The position numbers and the translations under genes are program-made. Shown here one piece after another: positions 55,540 to 64,000 of a stretch of 64,000 nt of DNA. This DNA comes from Asterella californica (Eukaryota > Streptophyta > Marchantiopsida > Marchantiales > Aytoniaceae). Within the stretch, counting starts at the first letter, position 1; the number at the start of each line of letters is the position of its first letter. Below the pieces are notes generated by a model. It searched no databases, was not told the origin of the DNA, and saw only the letters and a list, made by a program, of their open reading frames with translations. The stretch covers positions 5,456,001 through 5,520,000 of the forward strand of contig JAYKYS010000005.1 of assembly GCA_036924285.1 (NCBI GenBank), in the 5' to 3' direction.

Positions 55540-56330
55540 TGGTGTTTCCGTTCAGAGTGTAGCTGTTGTTTAAGGGGTTACTACTCGAGGTATTTCTGTT
55601 CAAGAGACTCTTGGTCAAGATGGCGTACCTCCTCACAGGGTACCTACTGCAACTCCAGTGGCAAGTGCACAACTTGCTATTGATACAACTCAGATTCTTT
55701 TCAAGTGTTGACTGCTTTGATCCAACAACAACTTGCAATCGGAAGAGCTGAGCAGAAATCAACAAAGCTCTATAAGTTGTTGTTCGTCGATGTGGACATT
55801 CGATGACAGAGACGTTACTAAGTACCTGGGAGAGTATGTGGGTGAAATGAAACTGATGAGGCACATGAAGTTGAGATAATTTCGAGTTTTGAGTTGACTG
55901 TGGTTCTTGAAATGAGAGAGAAAATGCATTTCTAATAATTGTAATAATACCTGCAGAAGTATATAGAGGAGACATCTAGCAGGATGGACTCTTTTTGAAC
56001 GTGCATTGAGAGAGGAATTTCTAGAAGAAGATTTTGATAGAGTCACCAGAGGACATTTTTTGATTGCATGGAGCGTAAGCCTGGACGTTCCATGAGACTG
56101 AATGAGTTGATCCCTGTGTTTGATAAGAGGTACTCACAGTTTTTTGGTTTGGAAAAGTTAATGTTTGATTCTAGAAAGATAGAGTTGTTCTTGGAGACTG
56201 AATTTACAACAAATAAACTTTACTTTATGTTAGCTGATCGTGGAGTAAGAAGAGAGTTACATCTGATTGGAGAAGAGTGGAAGAAGCAATATCTACTCTT
56301 GCAAGACAACGTCATGGTAGGATGATAGTA
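55540..56330 (+). pseudogene. Decayed gag-like stretch
   Basis: Readable pieces: a Gln/Thr/Ala-rich part near 55600-55760, then a frame with LFERALREEFLEEDFDRVTR (about 55985-56045). After a frameshift near 56060 it continues as MERKPGRSMRLNELIPVFDK to RELHLIGEEWKKQ (56068-56325). The pattern of a charged helix followed by a W-M/I-E-R-P segment and a repeat of Asp/Glu-rich helices resembles the gag of gypsy elements of the element A type known from algae and fungi. That is from memory of the family and not proven. Several stops break it. Confidence 0.45.
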
Positions 56331-56339
56331 GTTCGACAA

Positions 56340-57313
56340 CTAGATATAACGACTTTGCCAGAATAATGAGTGGTTCTCCAAGTCCCAGTAGTTCTTCCTA
56401 TAGTTCCCCAAGTACCTGTAGTGATTCCTCATGCACATGTAGTGCTTGTTCCAGTAGAGAGAAGTCTTAGACAGCGACTTGTTGAGAATCCTCTTCTATA
56501 CATCAGATGGAGAGAAATAATGATAAAAAAGTCATTATTTCTCTCCATGAACATCTTTGAAAATATAGAACCCCAAAATATGATTTCAAGTTGGAGCCGG
56601 TCCACGACGCGACAACGTGATGAGATCCTTGCAAAAGAGCTAGAAACGTTGTGTGCACAAGTTTCATGTTTGAAAGCGGAGAATCATAGATTTCTACATC
56701 AAGATCACGATGAGGACTTGGTTGAGAAGCTACAAAATGATAAGAGGAGGTTGGAGCTGAAAGTTGTTGCAATTGCAGCGAATGAAGAATCATTGGAGGA
56801 GTTATTTAAAGCTCAATATCAAACAAGGGGTATCAATATCGACGATCATTTGCATTTGCTCATCAAGTTTAGTGACATGAATGTCATAGTCACAGATCGT
56901 CATATGGCTACTTACCTTCCAGACGGTGATGGATTTGAGAAAGATCAAGTATGTATGAAGTCATAACTGAGAGCGATAGACAACAAGTGGATTGGAAGAG
57001 ATGTTGTCCAATTTGTTGTTGCCACATTGGATTCCTCCCAACTGTGACACTTGAGAACTTGTAACTATGCGTATCACTTGAATTGTTTTTGACACATGTA
57101 GCACAAAGAAGAAGATGTACATGTTGCAAAACACATTTTTCGGATGGAATGCACGAATTCTTTTGTACAAAATTTCAACTTGAGGGTTGTGCTATGATAG
57201 ATCTTAACACTGGAGAGCAGATCCAAGACGTTCAACCCATGCCGATTGAAGAAGACTCGAAAGACGATGAAAGATGTCAAAACGAAGTGGAGATTGTACA
57301 AATCTTGCTTTAA
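56340..57313 (+). pseudogene. Coiled-coil stretch followed by a degenerate RING-like cysteine motif
   Basis: An open frame at 56370-56966 has a hydrophobic-Pro start (VPVVLPIVPQVPVV) and a coiled coil (LAKELETLCAQVSCLKAEN, LVEKLQNDKRRLELK). After a stop at 56966 a cysteine pattern follows in two frames: CPIC at about 57007, then CNYAYHLNC in the next frame (57064-57090), then CTCC in the first frame (57118-57129). Together they give C-x2-C...C-x-Y-x2-H-x2-C...C-x2-C, a RING layout with the first His changed to Tyr. It could be a host RING-protein pseudogene or a chance pattern. Confidence 0.35.
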
Positions 57314-58307
57314 TAATAGCTTGAGACAAGAAGTGTCCTCTCAGCTACATATATGACAACATGCTTTTGGCAAACATGAGCTGACCAAGGGATATATGAA
57401 GTCTCCCATGTTGGTAGAAGTAGTAGCTTGTGAAAAGAAGCACAACAAGATTCACGATAGACTTTGTGCAAGTGAAGAGAGGTATGGTTTCCGTGAGTAA
57501 GAAGTGGTAAGGATGGTCGAGGTATTTGACTCCAAATGTTCAATCACTCATTGGTGGATTAGACCAATCAGTTTTGAAAATCACGTATCCTAGCACCAAG
57601 TGTGAAGATCCAATGTAAGGCTCAAACTCGGAAGACGATATTCCATTGAATGAGAGAAAAGTACCCTAGCAAACACCTTCAAAACTAGTGCTTGAAGGTG
57701 AGGTTATACTCGTTATGCAAGAGTGCGAGTTTCTAAGATAGATGTCACTTCATATATACATTTGGACATTTTGAAGTGACCTGCATGAAGCATGACCTTT
57801 GAATGTTAGTAATGTGGTACTACAACTTTCTGTTGTACTATAGATTATAATATAAAACATATTTTTGTTGAAAATTCAAGAGTATTTAAGTTGTGTTGTA
57901 AATCTATTCATCTCTATTGAGTGAATTGAGACGAAATCACTCACAAAGTAATAAACAATATTTATATTATACTCAGGGTTGTTCCATTGAGTACACTAAT
58001 CAACGAAAGTATATTAGAAAAGAACCTTCAACATGTATCTGAGTGATTTGTTCGATCAGACCATTCAGTCAATACATCTCAGAAACATGATGATGGGCGA
58101 CATCCTCAACATGTTTATCATCAAGATATTCACTACACGAGCATAGCTCTATGGATAGATGGTATTTCTACAACAAGTTTTGGTATGAAAACTATGAGAA
58201 CTCTATCAACTTTTGAACATTGAGGAAACTTTGCTTGTAGACAACACGTTCACATCTGCCCCTGTATTAACTAGCATTCGTAGTGGTGTTTCCCTTTATC
58301 CGCACAT
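57314..58307. other. Intergenic DNA, nothing recognised
   Basis: Short frames on both strands only. No repeat, LTR end or RNA gene recognised. The element fragment that follows has no definite left edge. Confidence 0.5.
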
Positions 58308-58853
58308 TTACCCCAGGTAAACACTTAACGGGTTCCGGTTTATCTCTATCAGCAGTTGGTGGTGCTTCGAGCGTATACTCCCTTCCTCGATCGCCTTCCG
58401 GTGGTGGCACCTCATGTATGTGGTCCCCCTAGTAGTAGCACGGAGATTCGCACCTCTTGCTCGAGTGGAGCAGTCACGCATGAAGTGTCTTCTCTGACCA
58501 TAGTGGTAGCAGCCGTCTCCACGTTCGGTCAGCACAGGAGGTGGTTGGTTCGGCCTAGAGGGTCCCTTGGGTACACCTCCTCCGTGCTGTGGCCTCTGCT
58601 TCCGTCTCCTGGGTCTCTGTTGACGTCTGTCTGGTCCACGAGGTGCTTTGGCAGCAACTCCTGCTCCAGTAGCTAGAGGTGCTGGTGGCCTACGCTGTCC
58701 TTCTGAACCTCTGACCAGGCGCCCTCTTAAACTTCCAAAAGGTTCGAGCTGGTCTGGATGTCTCCCCTGACTTCCCTTTCTGCCGACTCCCTCCAGAAGC
58801 TCCAAGTGTGTGCAGATGTCCTCCAAGTTGTGTTCCCAGTCGTACCGGGTCAT
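58308..58853 (-). pseudogene. Gag C-terminal fragment with degenerate zinc knuckle
   Basis: 181 codons rich in Arg, Pro and Gln, with GCYHYGQRRHFMRDC near residues 114-128. This is a CCHC knuckle whose second Cys is now Tyr. This arrangement (basic Pro-rich linker, then CYxCGxxGHxxRDC) is typical of gag in chromovirus-like plant gypsy elements. It breaks off with no protease. The first codons (RYDWEHNLEDICTHLE) do not align with a known domain by eye. Confidence 0.65.
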
Positions 58854-59277
58854 CTAATACGAGTACTAGCCTTGGAGTTCTCGGTAGAAGAGGTACTTCT
58901 TTTCCTTGGGGTCTATTAGCGCCAATGCATTCCACATATGTCCAAATCTCTGGCTGTACTCATGGATCTCAGCAGTCTGCTAGACAGCGTGAGGCACGCT
59001 GTCTAGCTCTTGTCCGTAGTGACAGTACTCATTCCTCGGGACCAAGTAAGTTCACAGACAGTCTCAAAGCTCCTCCCAGATACTCAGCTCCGGTTTGCCA
59101 TTGTTGGTTCTCTTGCGTTGATGGTTGGTCAGCCATTTCAAAGCATCCCCTCGAAGTCTGCTAACCACGTAGACAAAACGTCCACTCTTTGAGTAGTGTT
59201 TCAGATAGTTCTTCATTGACATCATCCAAATTTCAAACTTATGGAGAGAAAGTTCTCCATAATATTCTTATGACTTT

Positions 59278-59620
59278 TCAGACGATGGGCCCTCCGTCGC
59301 CTGCTCCTCTTCCTGACGACTGGCTCTTCCTCGCTGTTGCTGTCCGAATCTCCACATTCGACCCTCCAAAGTCACTCGAGTCTCCATCCGAGCTTCCTCC
59401 GTCTAGACCAGCGACTCTGCTGTCCTCAGGTATGGTCGAATGGGCTGATCCGTTCGCAGCAGGTTGCGGGTTAAGGTTCGGAGTGACAGGTCCGTCCGTC
59501 ATCCCAAACCAGTTTCTCAAACTCTGAAGAAACGTCTCCACCTCGCGTAACATCTCTCGAATCTCTGAGTTGTTGGGTTGACTTGCCGTCGTGTCACCAC
59601 TCGGCATTCCCGTGTTCACT
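59278..59620 (-). pseudogene. Gag N-terminal fragment
   Basis: 113 codons starting MNTGMPSGDTTASQ, with a helix NSEIREMLREVETFLQSLRNWF, then a Gly/Ser/Asp-rich run. It begins about 370 bases after the PBS. The gag core between it and the knuckle fragment (58854-59277) is present only as broken pieces, so the gene is dead. Confidence 0.55.
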
Positions 59621-59990
59621 CACAAACTTCGAGTCTAGTGCGTTGAAGTTTGTGACACAGTAGACGGCACATACCCTGACGACGTGTGTGAGACTACGGA
59701 CGTCGGGTAAGTTGGACCAGGTGGTGGAGGCCTAGACGGTCTAGCCTCCGATCGGCCCTTCTTCCTCCTTGGCGGTATCGTGTTGTTAGCCCGCAGTTGG
59801 GACCTAAACTACAAGATCTCCGCTCGGTTTTTGAGGCTAAGTCGCAAAAACCAGAAAATTTTGCCAGAGGTTCCTCGTAATAAGATTCAATCGCATTCAG
59901 CAGAATCCTCTTCAAGATCCGGTCGACGTGCGATAAGTAACCGTGCTTGCTACGTGTTCGGTTCTAACTTTGGTTTGGTTCTCAGTAGAA

Positions 59991-60010
59991 GTAACCCCGC
60001 TCTGATACCA
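59991..60010 (-). other. Primer-binding site, initiator Met tRNA type
   Basis: On the minus strand TGGTATCAGAGCGGGGTTAC. TGGTATCAGAGC is the classical plant retrotransposon PBS for initiator tRNA-Met. It lies four bases from the LTR end. Confidence 0.9.
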
Positions 60011-60014
60011 TCTC

Positions 60015-60522
60015 TGTCATGTTCTTCGAGTCCAGCCGGTAAGTTATGGGTCCAAAAATTCAAACTTAAGGCTGCGCACTTAGTCACTCCTCCCGGATCT
60101 CTCAGTCCTTCCTCGATAGTCAAAACCCTAAGAATAGGATCGGAAACAACACACTCTGTTTCTCCTGCACTGAACCACATCACTCGTCATACACTTCGCT
60201 CGACAACGGTAGAACTAAGACGTTAAAAGATGAAAAGGTCGCACGACTCATAATCTGACTCTTGTCCTCGAGTGGGCAGGTCCTGAGACACAACCACGAT
60301 ACACTTAGCTTGGCACTGACCTCGGCACTAATAGTACTCTATGATGTCACTACCTCCGACCTGCAGACGATCCCATGACCTATTGTTAACTCTATCAAGT
60401 CTCTCTCGATAACTGTCTGCTACACGAAAAACTCTCAAATGCACAGGGGCGCACTTCTCTCGATGTTTCCTCGAGGACTTGTGTGTATATACACACACCT
60501 AAGTCCTCGAGGAAACATGACA
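60015..60522 (-). repeat. LTR of the 58-60 kb element (508 bp)
   Basis: Ends TGTCATGTT and AACATGACA form a perfect 9-bp inverted repeat. The inner end abuts the PBS. The outer end includes the palindrome at 60463-60518. Confidence 0.85.
60463..60518. repeat. 56-bp near-perfect palindrome
   Basis: ATGTTTCCTCGAGGACTT and AAGTCCTCGAGGAAACAT form the arms, with a GTGTGTATATACACAC core and a slight asymmetry of three bases. It lies at the outer end of the LTR and could form a cruciform or RNA hairpin. Confidence 0.9.
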
Positions 60523-62676
60523 TTATGACATCAAGGGATTAGGATTAAGTGCAGAAAAAAGTAGAGAGGAAACTTGCAACTTGTAAACATATATTTTCAA
60601 ATAGAAAATGGGAAGCCTCTGAGTGCTCGATCAGAGGAGAGTATCTGGTCCGAGTTCTCAACCTGAGAGGGTAGAACTGTTGGTAGAGTGGACAAGCCAC
60701 GACATTACAGTCCAGACATGAGTGACGTTGTCAGAAGTACCTTGGGTACTCATTGTGCGTCCATATCACATATTTATCAGAGGGCAAGTACCGCAAGTCA
60801 CCCGTCCTTGATGCCATGATGCTTTGGGAGTGAGGACTAGAATTGACGAGTGAGCGAAGGACTCTCAGAGATCACTGCAATGCGTAGGGTTTGACCACCC
60901 TACCGCGCAGATAGACGTAGAGTAGTTCCAGATGCCACGTTGTCTCCCCTCAGGTCCGCAAAACAGTAGTGAGGAAAAAGATAGTCGGCTAAAAGCCTGA
61001 CGTAAATATTACCACTAAAGTAATAAGTGCACATGTAAATCTTATCTCTGAAGATCACAAGAGAGAGTGGAGCCAGAGTATAACACAGACCTCTTGCGAA
61101 CAAAGAAATGATAAATGCGAGGATGCATTTCTTTTCCCGTTGGGATGTATGTGACGAGTTCCCAGACTAGCTTGAACAAGTCGATGTGTGGGTGCCAAAA
61201 GACCCATGTGTTCGAGAGTCAGGAAGCTTAAGTCGAGACTATGAAATCAAAGACAACAAGGTAAGCAGTTGACAAACTAACGCTAACGACATGAACTGGT
61301 CATTTGTATACATGACGATAATGATTACACCGGCTAATCCAAGAGGTGGAACTGCGAAAGCTTAGTCAGCACTTGGTCCGGCAAGTAGGAAATTAGACTA
61401 GTTGTTTAATTAACCCATAAAGCTTAGCTTTAGAGAAGTTTATGAGATGCATATTTTCCTCTACTAACCCGCATGATAACATATGCAAGGGCAAGGGCCG
61501 AGACCACCTGTACCTAGAAGTACGGGCCAAGTACGACGTACTTAGTACTCCGCGCACGGCGTTTGAAAGCTCGCGAGGAAGCGGGAGACAAATCCTCATC
61601 CCATGCAACGAGCCACGAAGCCCGAGAGACAACAAGCCGTGGAGAAGCGTGCAAGTGCACGGAGAAGGTGTGCAAGTGGAGTAGGAGGTCCGAGGGGCAA
61701 GTAGAAGGAGCGGAAACCAAGGGTCGTGATGCCTCGGCTTCCGCATAACTCTCAAGAAGGAGGGAGTGAGTACGATGTGGCAAGCACCATAAGTACCCGT
61801 CGGTCGTCTCGAGACTTCACGACCAATGAGCGAAGACCTAAACCTAACCGCTATTCTTTCTCGACTTCTCGTACCACCACGTAGAGGTCTGCGATTGGAC
61901 GGTGATAGAGTCTCACCTTGGAGGAGGCCATCGACCTCGAGTCTCGCAACGGCCACATACGAGAGCAAGAGAGGTAAGATGAGGGAGAAGACAGTGGGGG
62001 TTATGGAGGCTGGAGGCATTATCGTCGGGACGTGAGTCTGAAACGTATCTCGAGAAGGAAGAGAGGTGAGCTCGAGGACGAGAGCTCCGTAAGTCTCTCT
62101 ATACAACTCTTTGATAAAATCTACAATAATGATTGAAAAACTTAACTTTCTCTGTACACTTTTCCTAGGATTTTCCTCCTCCTTAAATGACCTCCTCCTT
62201 CCTCTGACATGTGTAGAATGATGCCTTAGAAATACCAAACGATACAGAAAAATAAATCTTTGGTGTTCAAAAAGTAACATGTAACATCTTCTTACGTGTT
62301 AGAAAGACTAATTAACATGTCTTCACAGATCCGTATATATGGACGACTGTCGAGTCGATCCCATACAATTAGCTTTAGACACCTCCATCAGAAATAATTT
62401 CACTACGGCTATCTCTGACGAATGGAATCACTTTGTTTGACCCCCATAGTCCGAGTTATAGTAGTTGTTGTTCTCCGTCCCCCTTAACCTCAAAATGCCA
62501 TAAATCTCATCTCAGCTATCAGTTCTACTTGATTTTTTGACCCAAGTGCATCATATAGTGAAATCTATATTTTTCTAAAAAAGAATTGGTATCCACATGG
62601 ATATCTTTGATGTCATCTTTCTACTCTAAGACTTAAAGAGTCTCACACCAGTTTCGTGCTAATTATCTCACTATCA
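60523..62676. other. Intergenic DNA with a GC-richer block, no gene seen
   Basis: From about 61480 to 62110 the sequence is GC-richer with many Arg/Gly-like codons on the plus strand and a long minus-strand frame (62280-61393, 295 codons). That frame has no recognisable domain and an odd Ser/Leu/Arg composition, so I treat it as non-coding. It may be part of an LTR or leader of an unrecognised element. Confidence 0.45.
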
Positions 62677-62860
62677 CATCTCACTCTAGCATCCATACCA
62701 GATGATTGGGATAGACGTAAGGTCTGACACTCCATCTCACTCTAGCATCCACACTAGGTGATTGCACTGGTGTAGGATAGATGAAGGTCATGACACCTCC
62801 ATCTCACTCTAGCATCCACACCAGATTATTATGCTGGTGTAGAGATAAACAAAGGCATTT
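62677..62860. repeat. Three tandem units of about 56-67 bp
   Basis: CATCTCACTCTAGCATCCA starts at 62677, 62733 and 62800. Each unit goes on with CCA/CTA-(G)ATGATT and a related GGTGTAG-like word. The units differ in length, and their edges contain small inverted pairs such as CACCAG/CTGGTG. Confidence 0.85.
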
Positions 62861-64000
62861 CGCATTCACGGTACATTTAAGAGACATCTAGTGTCTCATC
62901 TCTAAGCAACTTGATGCTCCAAAGATTCCTCTGAAGGGGTCAACCTACTCCAAACCGGTTGTGAGTATGAGAGGATTTGATCTTGAGACCTCCTCCTATA
63001 AGTTTACTCAGTTACGTACGGAAGCCAATCCCACAACGGATTCCAGAGAGCAGTTCCTAAGTTGATATGCTAGTGAATTGCACTATTTTGTCTTTCCTTC
63101 ACTAACTTAAACCACCATAACTATCTCCAGGTATAATTGTATTTTACAGTTTTACAAGTATATACTTCAGATTACAATCTACACAATGAAAATCTAAAAC
63201 ATAAATTTCAAACTCACTCAGATTTATGGTACATTTCTCGGTTTCAGAAATCTTACAAAAGTACACTAAATAACTTTTTGCTTGCAACTCTATTCGTAGT
63301 TTTTTAACATACCATAGTAATCAACACGATGGGACCTATGCCGTGGTATTTTTAAATTTTCAAATAGTCACTTTCTCTAGAATCGGCTCCTTTGGGATCT
63401 TAGTTGACTCATAGGTGAATTATTCATCATGTGAAATAATTCACATAACAACACCGCTCTATTTGAATCAACATCTACTGACAAGCGAAACAAGATGTGG
63501 AATCTAGAGATCAATTCGATTTAGAGGGTATACTGTTCATATTAACCTATGAACTCTGTATTGTTTAAAAAAAAAGCACATAGATGTGATCTTAAACACT
63601 CTAAGAAACTTTTTGTGGAGGTATTGATCAATTATAAAGACATTTGAATTGGACGACTAACGCGTTGTTAGAAGAAGTCACTTGGAGTTTATGGATGAGC
63701 AAAAGTAGTTAAAAGAATATACTTTCACTATTATGATGTTGCAGATCGAATCCAATCTAAATTTCATCAACCTACATTAGTCGTGTTTGATATTTTGTGT
63801 TGAATTGTGATTTGCAAATATGCATCCAAACTGCACTTCTGAGAAGAAAGAGAAAAAAGACAAACGTTCAATAGAGAACCAAAATAATCATTGATAATTG
63901 GCTGACAGTAGGCTTCAAAAATAATTGAGTGGAAATTTTAGCATAAAATGCACAGTCACGAGGGAAGTACATGGTCCACAGGGTTTAAAAATTGTTACTT
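62861..64000. other. AT-rich intergenic DNA, nothing recognised
   Basis: No frame of note, no repeat or RNA gene that I can support. Confidence 0.5.

Larger units (their letters stand above)
58308..60522 (-). mobile_element. 5' end of another Ty3/gypsy element (LTR, PBS, gag)
   Basis: On the minus strand the order is LTR (60522-60015), initiator-Met-type PBS (60010-59991), a leader, and two gag pieces. Pol and the other LTR are not in the window to the left, so the element is truncated near 58300. The right flank TTATG (60523-60527) would be the target duplication; no partner is seen. GC content is clearly higher than in the neighbouring DNA. Confidence 0.8.

Noticed and set aside
61393..62280. 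A 295-codon minus-strand frame
   Set aside because: No domain, odd Ser/Leu/Arg composition, lies over a GC-rich block where long chance frames are expected; treated as non-coding.
51179..64000. tRNA, rRNA or snRNA genes
   Set aside because: I looked for cloverleaf-like and conserved box sequences by eye and saw none; the tRNA-like words are only primer-binding sites.

Overview
This window holds a deep nest of LTR retrotransposons plus one LINE. I recognise no ordinary host gene in it. The Ty3/gypsy families, an Asp-type primer-binding site of the Athila/Tat kind, and nonsense mutations that are often CAG-to-TAG or TGG-to-TGA all point to a streptophyte nucleus (charophyte alga, bryophyte or other plant). 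The species cannot be told from the sequence alone.

Layout. 1-2826: 3' half of a Ty3-like element (A) with an open RT-RNase H frame. 2827-51178: one very large plus-strand gypsy element (G1) torn apart by insertions. A solo-LTR-like insert lies in its 5' LTR (3455-4827). A complete minus-strand gypsy element (T, 8453-20803) splits its polyprotein gene, and T itself carries a LINE (about 12275-15860). The 3' LTR of G1 starts at 24673, is broken at 25967 by a minus-strand LTR of the same family (G2), and resumes at 48381-51178. G2 is in turn split by a complete minus-strand copy of the same family (G3, 27479-46045) with a CCTAA target duplication. The nest is therefore four levels deep, and the family has inserted into its own LTR twice.

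The most notable object is the G family. G3 has LTRs of 5971 and 5942 bp, and each LTR carries its own long reading frame in the sense direction. That frame encodes a globular N-terminal part, a Ser/acidic linker, a long coiled coil and a conserved acidic tail in the -1 frame. The nonsense codons in the two LTR copies of G3 lie at different places, so the frame up to the tail was probably open when G3 inserted. The internal region encodes a Gag with three CCHC knuckles, protease, RT, RNase H and integrase. The whole family, coding and non-coding, is packed with GAAGAC/GTCTTC.

The right-hand 13 kb (51179-64000) is quieter and mostly AT-rich. It holds tandem repeats, a decayed gag-like stretch, a possible RING-finger pseudogene, and the 5' end of another gypsy element with an initiator-Met-type PBS and a 508-bp LTR that ends in a large palindrome. 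Long stretches there show nothing I can name.
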